A stretch of 64,000 nucleotides of DNA, taken from the NCBI GenBank assembly GCA_013397845.1, contig VZTG01010141.1, positions 508,966 through 572,965 of the forward strand, written 5' to 3'. Position numbers and translations under genes: made by a program. Source of the DNA: Melanocharis versteri (Eukaryota; Chordata; Aves; Passeriformes; Melanocharitidae). Shown here one piece after another: positions 22,386-34,058 of the stretch; the first letter of the stretch is position 1, and each line of letters opens with the position of its first letter. Below the pieces are notes generated by a model. That model had not been told where the DNA came from, did no database searches, and was given only the letters and a program-made list of their open reading frames with translations.

Positions 22386-23164
22386 TACTCTCTACAATAA
22401 ATTAGGACAAGATTTTGCCCTTCTTGCCTCACGGTGAGGGCAGTGTGGGCAGCCTTGTTCTGTGGCACTGCGGTGGGTTCTGCAGGTGGATGAAAGCCTG
22501 TCTGTGCCACAAAATAGAATCCAGGAAAAGAGCCCCTCCAGGAAGGCCAGTTCCAAATGCAAGGAATGTTTCCTCGGTGTGGTTTTTGGAACATGAACAC
22601 AAACCTGTGTAGATACTGTGAATAAATAAATGGAAAACAAACCTAAAATCTTCTCCCACTTCAGCTCTCCTGCTTTCCCTTCTCCTGGGGAATGGGTTGG
22701 GAAAACAGACACAAAGCAGGCACCAGTTGGATTGCTCAAGGCACTACCAGGAGGTGTGCAGACAGAAGGGTGTTGGGAGCACCTGCAGCCAATCAGATAA
22801 TGAAATGTAGCAAAATCCTGCATTCTGCTAGCACTCAAAATCCATGGGGTAAATCCCTGCCTGGAAGCAGCCTGGCTTGCCCGAAGCTCTGGAGGACATG
22901 AACCAGGAGCTCACAGCTGGTTGCCCTATGCCCAGCTCCAGGTAGAAGGTCAACATCCAGCTGGATGGTCTGTGCTTCCCTCAGTCCCAGAGGAAGTTTT
23001 GAGCAGGAGTAAAAGGTCAGAGGGGAAGAGAGGAGGACAACAAAGGACAGAAAGGTCAGTGTGACACACACCACCTCTTCCTTCCTCTTCCTTCCTTTCC
23101 ATGCAGGTCATCATCCCTCCACGCTTCCATCCACAAAGGTGGGAAGGATCTAAGGAACGCTGAT
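22386..23164. other. Unique non-coding sequence
   Basis: No gene or repeat is recognised. A short AATAAATAAA occurs near 22621. Confidence 0.45.
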
Positions 23165-23462
23165 AAGAAGGGACTTTTCGCAAGGGCCTGGAGTGACAGG
23201 ACAAGGGGAATGTCCTTAAGCTGAAGGAAGGGAGGTTTAGATGGGATATTGGGAAGGAATTGTTCCCTGGGAGAGTGGAGAGGCCCTGGCACAGGTTGCC
23301 CAGAGAAGCTGTGGCTGCCCCATCCCTGGAAGTGTCCAAGGCCAGGTTGGACAGAGCTTGGAGCAAGCTGGGATAGTGGAAGGTGTCCCTGCCCATGGCA
23401 GGGGGTGGGACTGGATGGGCTTTAATGTCCCTTTTAAACCAAACCATTCCATGATTCCACGA
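23165..23462 (+). mobile_element. CR1 3' fragment, type A
   Basis: Sense, about 300 bp: CTGGAGTGACAGGACAAGGG, GTTTAGATGGGATATTGGG, AAGGAATTGTTCCCTGGGAG, GGCCCTGGCACAGGTTGCCC, AGAAGCTGTGGCTGCCCC, CCAAGGCCAGGTTGGACAG, CCATGGCAGGGGGTGGGAC, ending CCAAACCATTCCATGATTCC. It is well preserved. It faces the minus-strand CR1 at 22084, with about 780 bp between them. Confidence 0.95.
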
Positions 23463-24409
23463 AGTGCATTTTGCCAGCCACCTCCAGACAAATATCTTGG
23501 AGAACAGGCTCATCGAACATGTTTCAAGGCTGCCCAAAGAAATGATCCCTGTGCTCATCACTTCCTCTTCAGCCCCTTCCTGTGCTCCTGCTCCGACTCC
23601 ACCCAACAGCACAACGCTCTTTGCTGAAAGTGGACCACCAGTGGTTCCAGGAGGCTCCCACTGTTCTGGGCATGGATCATCCCTCCGTTTGTCCACAGCC
23701 TGCCAAGCTGTGATGACTCCTGAAAAAACCGTCCGTTCCTGCTGCCCGCTTTGGGCTCAGCTTGTTGCTGATTACATTAACAAAAGCGGTGACACAGCAT
23801 TTCCAATGGATGCCAGGAAAACATTCCCTGTGTTGGAAGAACATGAGGCTTTTTGTGCTCTGTACTTGAAAATCAACCGAAATTTAGTTCTCCGTGATGA
23901 AATTTGCTGTTCTCACAAAACCCAATTCAGATTGGATTAAAATACGTGGATTTTTTTTATTGCTGCTTCCATGCAGTGGTGTTTGTGAAGGTGCCTGCAT
24001 TTTTGTTTTTTCCATAACTGATGGGAGTTTCCATGAACTGTGGCAGATCTCTACAGCCCTCGAGGCCATGGGAGCCTATGAGACACCGAGGAAACCACTG
24101 GGAGCCAAGCAGCAGATCCTGGGCTGAGCTCCTGCCAAGCACCTCCTCCAGAACAGCTCCAATCCTTGCCACAGGAGCACAGGAATTACCACCCCCCAAA
24201 ATGTAAAACCAGTTTGCCAAACCCACAGCGCTGGGCACTAGAAGGGACTATCCCACCATATCCACCATGGTCCTTTGGAACTTCAAACTGCTGGTGTGGA
24301 GGTACCAGGCTCTCCACGTTGGAGTTGGTTTTAGCAGGAAAGTCCTGCTGTTGCTGCACCTTCAGCTACAGGTTCAAAATTCCTGGCATGGAAATGGTGG
24401 AACAGAAGA
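23463..24409. other. Unique non-coding sequence
   Basis: No gene or repeat is recognised. It is AT-richer at 23860-24010. Confidence 0.45.
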
Positions 24410-24519
24410 GGATGTTGGACGGGGCTGGGAGCAACCTGGTCTAGTGGAAGGTGTCCCTCGCATGGGGTTTGGAAATAGATGATGTTGAATTTCTCTTCCA
24501 ACCCAAACGGCCAGGATGG
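24410..24519 (+). mobile_element. CR1 3'-tip fragment, type A
   Basis: Sense, about 110 bp: GATGTTGGACGGGGCTGGG, AGCAACCTGGTCTAGTGGAA, GGTGTCCCTCGCATGGGG, TCTCTTCCAACCCAAACGG. It is diverged, with the CCATGGCAGG block shortened. Confidence 0.85.
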
Positions 24520-24649
24520 TAAAGCCACCGTCCTAAGCATGGAGGGAGCAGGGAAAGTTATGGGAACTGAAAACTTGAGGTGTCCTCAATCTAGGAAATA
24601 CACCCAGAAAAGAAAGCAAAATTCCCAAAGTGATGATGGGCAAGAAAAC

Positions 24650-24803
24650 CTCCCATCCCTGGAAGTGTCCAAGGCCAGGCTGGATGGGGCTTGGAGCAAC
24701 CTGGGCTAGTGGAAGGTGTCCCTGCCCATGGCAGGGGGTGGGACTGGATGATTCTTAAGGTCCCTCCCAACCCAAAGCATTCGAAGTATATGATTTCATG
24801 ATC
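24650..24803 (+). mobile_element. CR1 3'-end fragment, type A
   Basis: Sense, about 150 bp: TCCCATCCCTGGAAGTGTCC, AAGGCCAGGCTGGATGGGG, CTAGTGGAAGGTGTCCCTGC, CCATGGCAGGGGGTGGGAC, AAGGTCCCTCCCAACCC, then a degraded tail (ATATGATTTCATGAT). It is in the same orientation as the fragment 130 bp upstream, but covers an overlapping part of the element, so the two are separate insertions. Confidence 0.92.
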
Positions 24804-27800
24804 TCTCCTACGATCAAAGATACACTAGATGACCATGCTGCTTCTTCCAGCCTGATTTTCCTATTGAAGAAAAAAAATCCCAATGTCAAAGACCATGTAG
24901 AAAGGATCAAACCCTCCCTTATTAAGCCTCTGAGCAGCTACCCTTGACCAGCAGAAGGGAAGGTGTTGATTCCCAGGCAGAGCCAACCTGTGGATCTCTT
25001 CCAGCTGCATCCTCTGCATCCTCAATATTCCAATATGACCAGGTCCCTCCCCATCCCCAGAACTCCTCTTCATGCCTCGCTGCCCCGGATCAGTGAGCGA
25101 GAGCTTCTCCTGCAGCAGCTGCGCAGGGTTTGCTGGAGCAGCTTTGGCAGAAGCTCCTTCCCTGTGCCTGCTAACAACACGTCCCCCCCGGAGCGGGCAG
25201 CACGCTCCATTTCAGCCCTTCTCCAGCCCCGTCGCTAACGAAGCCGATCCAAAGCAAGGAGTAATTGTGTTTGCAGGTGACAGGGCTGGAAGTGCAGCGC
25301 TGGGAAACACATTCTTGGCAAGGAGTCCCAGTTCGGAGGTGAGGGAGGGCAGCCAATTGTGAAATCCCTGGCAAAAGTGTTTGTGTCAGAACAATGCTGC
25401 TCTGCTCGGCCCAGCTGCTGCGGAAAATGCTGGAGGAGTGTGCCTATGGCAATGCAGCAGAGCTGGGAAGGGCTGCACTGGGACAGAGAACCGGCATCCA
25501 GGGCATGGCAAAGCCTCCTGTGACAGCTTTGCTTCCAGCACATCCCCAGGTGTGCCTGTGGCTGCTGGAGCCACTGCTCTGCTGGAAAAATGGGGCTGAG
25601 CAGAGCCTGCCTGGAGATTTGGGGATTTTAGGAAGCCTGGCAGGAAGGTGGATGGGGCTGGTGCCTGAGAAAGGCTGTTGTTGGGAGAAACACCTGGATT
25701 CAAGCTCTGGCCTCCAACCCTGAGGTGTGCGCTGGTGTTAATCTGGTGCAATGATAAATAAAAGCTCCCAAATTCTGCTCTGGGATACGGCAGTACTGGG
25801 AATGCACTGCCTTTATGAGGTGGTCAAGCCAGGAATTTGGTGTCCATTTCCTACCTCAGGAATATGCTCTTTTCACAGGAATACTTTGCTGGAAGGACAT
25901 GGACACATTCCATGGGAGAGGCACAGACAGACCTCAGGGAAGGACATGAATGGGGAGCAGAGGCAGAAGGTGCTTACGTTTCCATGAAAAAAAACCCCTC
26001 TGGATGAAATTCCTCCATGGCCCAGACCACAGCAGAGAGGATGCTGCAGACACTCCCGGCTGGCCTGCACTTCTATCTTGGATTTACCAACTTTTAACAG
26101 CACATGATGGTGCTGGCAGTGCCTGGGGCCAGTGGGGCACATGGGGCAGAGATTCCATATGGGAAATACAGAGAGCAGCCCCTTGGAGAGCAGTGTTGAA
26201 TATCATGGCTGGAGGAGAGAGGGACATGTACCATTCCTTCCTTCCATATCTTCTATCCTGGTCTTACAGATAATGTGTGGATGTGGATTCCCCAGGTTTA
26301 TTCTCTTAGTCGTGTCTCCCTGGTAATTCCCAGGGAATTTGCATTTGAGTTAATGCCTGGTGTTTCATCCCAATGGGGACTGAGGCTGCTCCTTCTTCCT
26401 TCCCCACATTCCAGTTATTCATCTGTAGCATGCCACAAGTTTGGCTGGAGTGAGGGCAGGGATGTTGTAACCTCATCAAGGCAGGGACGCGTTACTGTGC
26501 CCATTCCAGAGTGCCCTGCACATTTATGGTGCCAGAGAAATAATAAATAATAACAGTGAGTCATCCAGAAGTGCCCCTCGGTGAGGACTTGGATCCCACT
26601 GGGAGGAGAAGCTTTCCCTTGAGGCATAACTCTTACACACGAGCTCGTTATCGCAGAACAATTCCCTTCAAGGCTCCATGGCCTGAACTCCATTAAAATG
26701 GATGTTCTGGCGGTGACTGATGAATTTAGAAAGCAAGAGCTGCACTCTGCTTCCAGCTAAACACGATGGAAATCCAGGGTCACTCCCTGGCCTCATTCAC
26801 ATGGGGCGAGAGCGATTCCAACTGCAGAGCTGTGAAAATCCACACTGCCACAAGCACAGACTCCTCATCTACTTGCCAGACACCATTTTGCCCTGAATTC
26901 CACCCAAACCAGCAGAGCTTTGCAAGGATCTGAAGGCTGTGTTGGCGCTGAGTGAAAGAAGGGATGTGATTAGAGGGGTAAAGAGGGTAAAACAGCGGTG
27001 TGAGGTTCTCCTGCCTCCCGCCTGATCCATGGGGGAGGAAAAGGGAAGCAGCCACTTTCTGTCCCATTTAGTTGCTACTAAACGTTGCACAAGTGAGCGT
27101 TAATGAGATTCCAGCGAGCAGACATCCCGAGGAAAAGGCTCTCATTTGATCATGGGGCCCGGCTGCTAAAGCTGACCTCAGAAAAACGAGGAATATTTTA
27201 TTAATTGAGGTCTTCCACATTTGAAAAAAGCCTGACTTTCTTGCAAAGGAGACCTTGGAGCATTCCATCTGCTTTTGTGAGCCTGCTGGGTGAGGGGCAG
27301 CAATTAAAAGCACTTTGAGGAGAGGAACAGTGTTTTAAAGAGCTGCGGGGAACTTGGGAGGGTGGAATGGGGGGAAATGGGGGAGGAAAGGGAGTGGCTG
27401 TGTCCATTAGCACCAGCTGCTTCCCGTCGTCGTCGGGAGGTGTCACACACCTCGGGATAGCAGTGCTAAGCAGGGATGCTCCTTGCTGGAGAAGGCAGGA
27501 TCCCCTCTGGAGCCCCGGGAGCCTCCGGAGGCAGCTGGATTTAGCAGCACTGAAAATGAGGTGTCGCAGGTAATGAGCCAGCAAGACACTGGTGTAGGAC
27601 AAGGGAAGGCCAGCACAGGGTGTCCAGAGGCGTTTAAGTGCTAATTGTATTCCTGGTGATTAACTGCTTCCACAGGCAAACCTCTGCTGTTAACACGGTC
27701 CTCCCTCTCCAGGAACCTTGTTCCCACCTGCTTACCCGGGCTGGCACTTCCAAAGGAGTTTGGCCCCTAAAGCCCACGGTTTCAGAGGAATTTTGGGCAG

Positions 27801-27964
27801 ATCCCAGAGTTGGGTGCCCAAAGCTCGCTAGAAATCCAAGTCAGAGAGTCCAGCAGTGTCAAACCCTTCTTTACAAACCTCCTGTGGGAGAGCAGAGCAA
27901 GGCCCCAGGAACGCAGCTCCATCTTCTTTCCGTGTGTCCATTCCCCGCTCCACATCAAGGAAGA
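24804..27964. other. 3.2-kb unique non-coding stretch; CpG-rich spot and AT-rich block
   Basis: No gene or mobile element is recognised. 25065-25255 has raised CpG (GCCCCGGATCAGTGAGCGAG; CCCCGTCGCTAACGAAGCCG). 27060-27240 is AT-rich and enhancer-like in composition (GAATATTTTATTAATTGAGG). A 109-codon frame at 25394-25723 has a protein-like composition but no known motif. Confidence 0.45.
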
Positions 27965-28160
27965 TACAAGAAAGGAATTTTTACAATGAGTTGCTGAGGC
28001 CCTGGCACAGGTTGCCCAGAGAAGCTGTGGCTGCCCTTGGATCCCTGGAAGTGTCCAAGGCCAGGTTGGACAGGGCTTGGAGCATCCTGGGACAGTGGAA
28101 GGAGTCCCTGCCCGTGGATGGAACTGGATGAGCTTTAAGGTCCCTTCCAACACTAATGGA
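27965..28160 (+). mobile_element. CR1 3' fragment, type A
   Basis: Sense, about 195 bp: degraded AAGGAATTTTTACAATGAG, then CTGAGGCCCTGGCACAGG, TTGCCCAGAGAAGCTGTGG, CTTGGATCCCTGGAAGTGTCC, CCAAGGCCAGGTTGGACAGG. The CCATGGCAGGGGG block is reduced to CCCGTGGATGG. It ends AAGGTCCCTTCCAACACTAA. Confidence 0.93.
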
Positions 28161-31074
28161 AATGACCTGTTTTTAACTAAAGGGCAGTGCTAGTGGTGTC
28201 TGCATGACCTTCAGGAGCTCCCCACAGGCTTTTCCTCTAGAAAGGAAGGAAAGGCAGAACCCTGGCTAGAAAAGAAAATGCAGGAATGGGGCAGTGGGAA
28301 CACTGGGCACCTTCCTGGGAGGATACTGGTACATAGAGAGGGAACGAGGCAGGAGGGAAGATCCAGCAAATTCACAAAGAAGCTTTTCAGGATCAATAAT
28401 AAATTGAGAGGGGACAACAAGTCAGCAAAGGGCTGCTCTGGAGCCCAAAGAAGGGAGGGCAGGACCTCCCACTGCCTGCAGCAGGTTCTCACAAACTGCA
28501 CCTGGAGACTCCAGCGTTCCCTGCGAATCCGTGGTGAGAAAACAGGCATGTCACAGCCATGGTTATTGGCCCAGATAATCCATATCCCTTTCCAAAGGAG
28601 GAAAATCCTAATCCTCTCTCCACCTTTCCCTATTAGCTGTGTGCAGAGTCTGTAATCCCCGAGCTCTGATGGTGCTGGGGGGCCCCACAAGTGGCGCTGC
28701 CAGGGATAAGGGATTCCTCCTCACCCCTTCTCAGAGGCCTTAAAGGAAGGGGAAAAAGGGGGAAATGGAAGGAGGTGAAGGAGAAAAGAAAACCACAGCA
28801 AAACCACCCCGTTTCACTGTTCCCAGCAGCTGGAAGCAAGGCAGAGCAGGGAGCGCTGGCTCCGCTCCAGAGTCGCGTTCTCCCGAACGAGGAGCGCGTG
28901 GGACTGGCAGCAGTTTTCCAGCCTAACCTCCTGCCACAGCAAACACGCTGAGGTGGAACAATCCCTTCTGAAGGTGATTAATGGCAGGGAGCTCCTGGGG
29001 GGAACTCAGCTGTGGCACGGGCTGTCAGGGGCAATGGAGAGAGCGGTATTTACCTTCCAATGGATCGCAGATGATTTCCCTCTTTTCTCTGGGCTGTTGT
29101 TCATAAATGGGTGTCTGGGAGTGACAGGAATCCCGGCCAAATGCACAGGAGAAAGGTGTTTCTGCCACTCAGAGGCTGGGCTTTGCTTAAAAGCAGCAGG
29201 AAGGATCAGGAGGGGATTCCTGCCTCCCAAAAGTTCTGATTCCCATAAGGACAATGCTGAATATGGGACTTTCTGAAGCTCAGCACTGGGAGGACCAACA
29301 GAGGATTCCTGCCCCTCAAAAAGTTAATATTTGGATGGAGAGAAGAGACCAGTGATGAGTGTGTGACTTTTGGAAGCTCATCACTGGGAGGTACTGGTCT
29401 CACTAGGGCTGGCTGGGAGGGCAGCTGGGTCTTGGAAATGGAGCCAAGTCTGTCTCCCATCGCACCCTGCCAAGTCCGAAATAGCTCAGGTTCTCTCTCA
29501 GGGCTGTCTCAGCCCTGCCTTGCTGGGAAGACAATAAACAAAAGACCCCATCCTGATTCTGGACTGAACCATATGGTGTCCAAATCTGCATTTCTCTGTT
29601 CTCTTTCCAGCCGTTTCCCTGCTTTCTGTCCTCTCTAAAGACTTGAAAGAACCCTTCCAAAGCATTGCTGTCCCAGGAGTCACACCCAGTTCCTAAGCCC
29701 CTGCACACTGCCCCTTTCCCCTGGCACCTCTCTGCCGTGGGCACCTGCCTTTCCTGTCCAAGCCCCAAGGGCAGGCTCTTCTTCCCCAGGAAAGGCTCCT
29801 TCATCCCTGAACTCACCGTGCCTTGCAGTCCAAGCAGCCTGCAAAGGTGATGACTTTGGATGCAGTCCAGCAGAAACACGGATGGATGTCCAAAGAGCAT
29901 CAAACCTCTTGGCAAAATAACCTATTAAACTGCAGCCAAGAGGAATTGCAGAAAAATACCCTTGAAGTACCCTGATGAAGCCTCTGAGGTGAAAGGTTGG
30001 CTTTGTTTTGCTCTGGGAGCTGAGGGCAAGTCCTGGAGCTGAGTGCAAGGGAGGGAAGTGCCGTGGAAGGAGGGAGGCTCTGAAAAATCACAGGATCATT
30101 ATCCACAAAGCTTCAAAAGCCCATACAACGCCTCGGTTCCTCCCCTACCCCATGCCCTGTTTTTCCACAGGTTCCCCTCCACCCAGCACAACCTTGCTGT
30201 GCACTGTGATTATTTCTGGCCCTTCCACAGTGGTTTGTGGCATCGTTTCCATATCACTTTGTTGGGATTGCAATTACAGCCAATCCAGCCCTGTAATGGC
30301 CACTATCAGCCCTGGGGGAGGTGCAAACAGCTTTTCCAGCTCCATGTTTCTGCAGTTCCAGTTCCTCTGGCCGACCCTGGAGGTACAGGCACTTTCCTCT
30401 TGCTAATCCTGCTGAAGGTCAGTCAAGAGCATGGAACAGACCAGAGGCTGGAGGGGAAAATCACAGGAGAGTGATTGTGGCTCCTGGGAAATGTGAAAGG
30501 CAGGGTCATTGTGCCAATACGTGTGGGAAGGGCAGGGGATTGATTTAAACAGGGAAAAGGATTGAGGGAGACAAGGAAGATCTTTTTACTCCTTTCATTG
30601 AGCTGTTTGACCAAGGAAGCTCCAGAAATTCCGAGGATATCAACCACCAGCAGTTGGTTTTCTCTCCCAGAGCTCCTTTAATGTCTGTTACACTCTGCCC
30701 AGCCAAGCAGGAAAACTCTGGATCTTCCCCTTCACTTCCCGCTCTGTCTGGGCAGAGGAAACAGAGGAACACTGCTGGTAGTGACAGCCTGTAAAGCCTT
30801 TGGATGGAGAGCATGGAGGGCATGGAGCAGACAGAGCCACGCTCTGCCCGCCCCACCGGCTCCCTGCAGCCTGGGTGCTCTGCCATGAGCCAGGGGAGGG
30901 GCTGATTCCTTCTGGGATGATATTTAAGGAAGGAAAATGCTGATGATAGAGGAAGAGCAATGATCTGTTGGCTCACAGGCCACACGGTACCCAGGGGAAA
31001 AGATGGGATAAGTGGGAACAACACTGGGGGGATTCAGTGCCCGAAAGGGGCCTCTGGAGAGGAGTGGTTTACAA
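28161..31074. other. 2.9-kb unique stretch containing a diverged tandem duplication
   Basis: No gene or mobile element is recognised. Frames up to 170 codons lack known motifs. The only structure noted is the duplication at 29214-29396. Confidence 0.45.
29214..29396. repeat. Diverged two-copy tandem duplication, unit about 90 bp
   Basis: Copy 1 (29214-29301) and copy 2 (29303-29396) both begin GGATTCCTGCC then CTCAAAA(A)AGTT, and both end GGACTTTC/TGACTTTTGG followed by AAGCTCA(G/T)CACTGGGAGG. The ends are clearly homologous, while the middle of the unit has diverged and gained a few bases in copy 2. It is an old local duplication with no known family. Confidence 0.8.
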
Positions 31075-31349
31075 GGAATTGTAGTGACAGCACAAGGGGG
31101 AATGGCTCCAAGAGGGAACTGAAAGACAGCACATTTAAATGGATATTGGGAAGAAATCCTTCCCTCTGAGGGTGGGGAGGCCCTGGCACAGAGAAGCTGT
31201 GGCTGCCCCTGGATCCCTGGAAGTGTCCAAGGCCTGGTTGGACAGGGCTTGGAGCAACCTGGGATGGTGGAAGGTTTCCCTGCCCATGGCAGGGGGTGGA
31301 ACAAGGTGATTTTTAAGGTCCCTTCCACCTCATTCCATGCTTCTGTGAT
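31075..31349 (+). mobile_element. CR1 3' fragment, type A
   Basis: Sense, about 275 bp: GTGACAGCACAAGGGGGAATG, TTAAATGGATATTGGGAAG, AAATCCTTCCCTCTGAGGGT, GGGGAGGCCCTGGCACAG, a 10-bp deletion of the GTTGCCC word, then AGAAGCTGTGGCTGCCCC, GGCCTGGTTGGACAGGG, CCCATGGCAGGGGGTGGAAC and a tail CATTCCATGCTTCTGTGAT. Confidence 0.94.
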
Positions 31350-31512
31350 AACTCTGGGATAACATTTGCTGGAAGGAAAACAGTTGGGCTCATCTGCGCT
31401 GGGGTGTTCCTGTAATCATCTACACAAGCCAATGTTCTTGGCAAACATGAGGACGTCCAAGAGCAGGGACACCCCTGGGTCTGCAGCCTCGTAAAGTCCC
31501 AGTTAACTTCGA

Positions 31513-31575
31513 GTACGTGGGGTTCACTTCCATACATGGAATTCACTTCCAGCACATGGAGCTCACTTCCAGCAC
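31513..31575. repeat. Imperfect tandem repeat, three copies of a 20-bp unit
   Basis: Three units of the form ACATGGARYTCACTTCCAGC are present; the first has ACGTGGGGTTCACTTCCAT. Adjacent copies differ at two to five positions. No repeat family is recognised. Confidence 0.88.
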
Positions 31576-32784
31576 AAGCCCTGGTACGAGCACAGCACGT
31601 GCTTTGAATTAACCATGTGGTTGAGCACCAAGCTGAAGGAAAATCCATCCCAATCCCTGGTGTGGGGAATAAGAGCCCTAAGGTCTACCTGAGACCCTTC
31701 ACTTGGCCCTGAAATCCCTGGATACAGCAGGAGAAGGCTTTGTGCTGGTGTGCAGGAGAGCTGTGGAAACCATCACGGAGACCCTTCCTGGAGCAGTGAG
31801 AGGTTTCCTGGGGCTGCTCAGGGGGATGGTGGGGCAGGGGGGGTGTGGATACCTCAGGGTCCAGAGACAGGAAATTTTCTAGCTTTGGCCTGAAAATGTA
31901 GATTTGCGACAGAAACTCCTCATTTCAATATGCAGGTTTCCCAAAGCCCATGTGACAAAGGTGAGGGAGAGGCAGACTGGGGAATGCTGGAGGGATAATG
32001 GGAAAGCCAGACTCCAGCCCCTGCTGAATCCCAGCCTGAGATATGGGAAGGTGCAGTCACTTCTCTCAGCCTCATCTGCCTTCTCCACACAATTAAACGT
32101 GGGGGGACAGGGGGAGGAGAATGGGGAAAGCTCCTGACCCTGGAGAAGGGATGGAAGGCACTGATGTGGGATCCTTCACACATCCTGTGAGCCTGGTTCC
32201 AAGTTAAACAATCAACTGGAGCCTCCACACGGCTTCTCCAGGCAGGAGCTTTCCCTGAGGTGCTTTTCCACCTCCTGTTTTACGTGAGAGCTTTTGCAAG
32301 CCCTGCTAATCCAACACAGAGGAAATGCCAAAGCTGTGAGGTGTTTTGCAACTCCCAAATCCTGTTCCTCACCCAGTCCAACCTCCAGGATAACCCAGAC
32401 TGATCCTCAGGATCCCCTGAGCTGTGCCATGGGCTGCCCTCATCCATGGACTGCCGTTGCATTGCAGCTCCAAGCAACTCTGTGCCCCAGAGCATCCACG
32501 CCAGCCTAAATTAGTCCAAGATTAATTCAGCAGCACACAGGATGAAGGAAAAGCTCTCGGTCCGGTTTGGGCCCTGAGCACAGCCTGGTTTTCCACTCTC
32601 CATCACCTCCCCATCTCCCACTCACACATTTCCCTCTGCGAACCAAAGGCAGAGGTGCACCTCAGGAAGGAAAGGCATTCCCAGGAGATGGAGGGGTGTC
32701 ATTTCTAATTCCAGGGCCGGTGACTTTTGGGAGAGAGGAGGAAGTACAGAGGAGAATGATGGCAGCAGCTCCATCCCTCTGCTC

Positions 32785-32798
32785 GTTGCCATGGCAAC
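32785..32798. promoter_or_regulatory. Perfect RFX X-box palindrome
   Basis: GTTGCCATGGCAAC is a full 14-bp inverted repeat. It is the ideal form of the X-box bound by RFX winged-helix factors, which regulate ciliary genes and act at many enhancers. What is seen is the exact motif in unique, non-CR1 sequence. Binding is inference, since a 14-bp match occurs occasionally by chance. Confidence 0.55.
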
Positions 32799-33712
32799 AG
32801 TGCGGGTACCAGCCCAGGGGTGCACACACCTTTCCAGGCTGCCTTCCAAAGCCGGGAGCAGGGGTTGGAAATGGAGCCCTTGCATTCCCTGAGCTCTTTA
32901 ATATTCCCCTGGAGCAGGTCATTGTCTCTCGTGTCAGGTAGGAGCCCTTTCCTTCCCCCTCCCGTTCCGCTGGCGGAGCACAATCTGGAGATAAAGTTCC
33001 TCCGCCGGAGCCGCAGGGAAGGAGCCTGTCCTGAGCCATTCCCACTGACTTTGCCAACGTGATAATGCTGTCCTTCAGCAGCCACAGGATTAGGAGCAGG
33101 ACGGAGCACACAGCTGTGGATTAATGCCTTTGCTTTCCAAGGTCAAACATGGAGTTTTGGGGCCGAGATTTCGTTTGGTGCCTTCTCTGGGTGCACAGAG
33201 CTGGAGCACCCACTCCAGGAGATGGTATTTCCATAGATCTTTGATCCATGCAAGTCACTAAATTCCTGCGCTCCCCCTCCTGCAGCTCCTCCCAGCTCTT
33301 GGAGCAGCACTGGGTGCTACAATGGGACAAACCCAAGGGGCTGGAAAGGGGAAAGAATTTTCCTGGAGGGGCAAGGAAAATCTGCGGATAAACAAATTCT
33401 CCCTCTCCTGGTTTCAGTTAACTCACTGCGAGTGAGCAGCACACTTTAGGGGTTATTTGTGGTTATATTTTCCAGTTTGTCTAAATAAATAGCTTGGTTT
33501 TCAAAACACAAACATGTGAAGTGGCAGGAAGTTTTGGCTTTCTCCGTGTTTGTTTAGCAGCACAGCTCCTGCTGCCATGAAAACAGAAACTCCAGCTACT
33601 TCTGTTTGCTGGGAAAAGACAAAGTGCCTTCAACAGGGAGAAGAAAAGGCAGCCTTTTACCCCAGGAAGAGTAAAAAGGAGGCATGAAAGGGAGTAAATG
33701 AAGCTTTTCTGC

Positions 33713-34058
33713 TGATCATGGAATCGTGGAATGGTTAAAGTTGGAAAAGACCTCCAGGATCGAGTCCAACCTGTGACCAATGCCCAGCTTGTCACCCAGA
33801 CACATCCAGTTGCTCCTTGGACACCTCCAGGGATGGGGACTCCACCACGGCCCTGGGCAGCCTCTTCCTACGCCTGCCCACCCTTTCCATGAAGAAATTC
33901 CTCCTGATGTCCAGCCTGACCCTCCCCTGGCACAGCCTGAGGCTGTTTCCCCTTGTGCTGTCCCTGTTCCCTGGGAGCAGAGTCCAACTCCTGCGTCCCT
34001 CCAGGCCGTCCTCTCCTGGCAGGGAGTTGTGGAGAGCCAGAAGGTCCTTCCTGAGCCC
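33713..34058 (-). mobile_element. CR1 fragment, type F, with ORF2 C-terminal remnant
   Basis: Antisense, about 345 bp: GATCATGGAATCGTGGAATGG, AGTTGGAAAAGACCTCCAGG, CCAGCTTGTCACCCAGACAC, TCCAGTTGCTCCTTGGACACC, CTCCAGGGATGGGGACTCC, AATTCCTCCTGATGTCCAGCC, GTTCCCTGGGAGCAGAG, GAGAGCCAGAAGGTCC. The minus strand retains RLDIRRNFFMERVG, the ORF2 C-terminal region. Type F differs from type B by the CACTTTGTCACCCAG/CAGTTGCTCCTTGGACACC segment. Confidence 0.94.

Larger units (their letters stand above)
31350..33712. other. Unique stretch with a 20-bp triplet repeat and an RFX X-box
   Basis: No gene or mobile element is recognised. It holds the tandem repeat at 31513 and the perfect X-box palindrome at 32785. 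Frames up to 149 codons are unremarkable. Confidence 0.45.

Noticed and set aside
22738..22760. CTCF-like site (ACCAGGAGGTGTGCAG)
   Set aside because: The match to the CTCF core is partial, and several equally weak matches occur by chance in the window.
25394..25723. 109-codon frame on + starting LLCSAQLLRKMLEEC
   Set aside because: The start looks protein-like, but no family is recognised and a similar-length frame lies on the opposite strand. It is not annotated as a gene.
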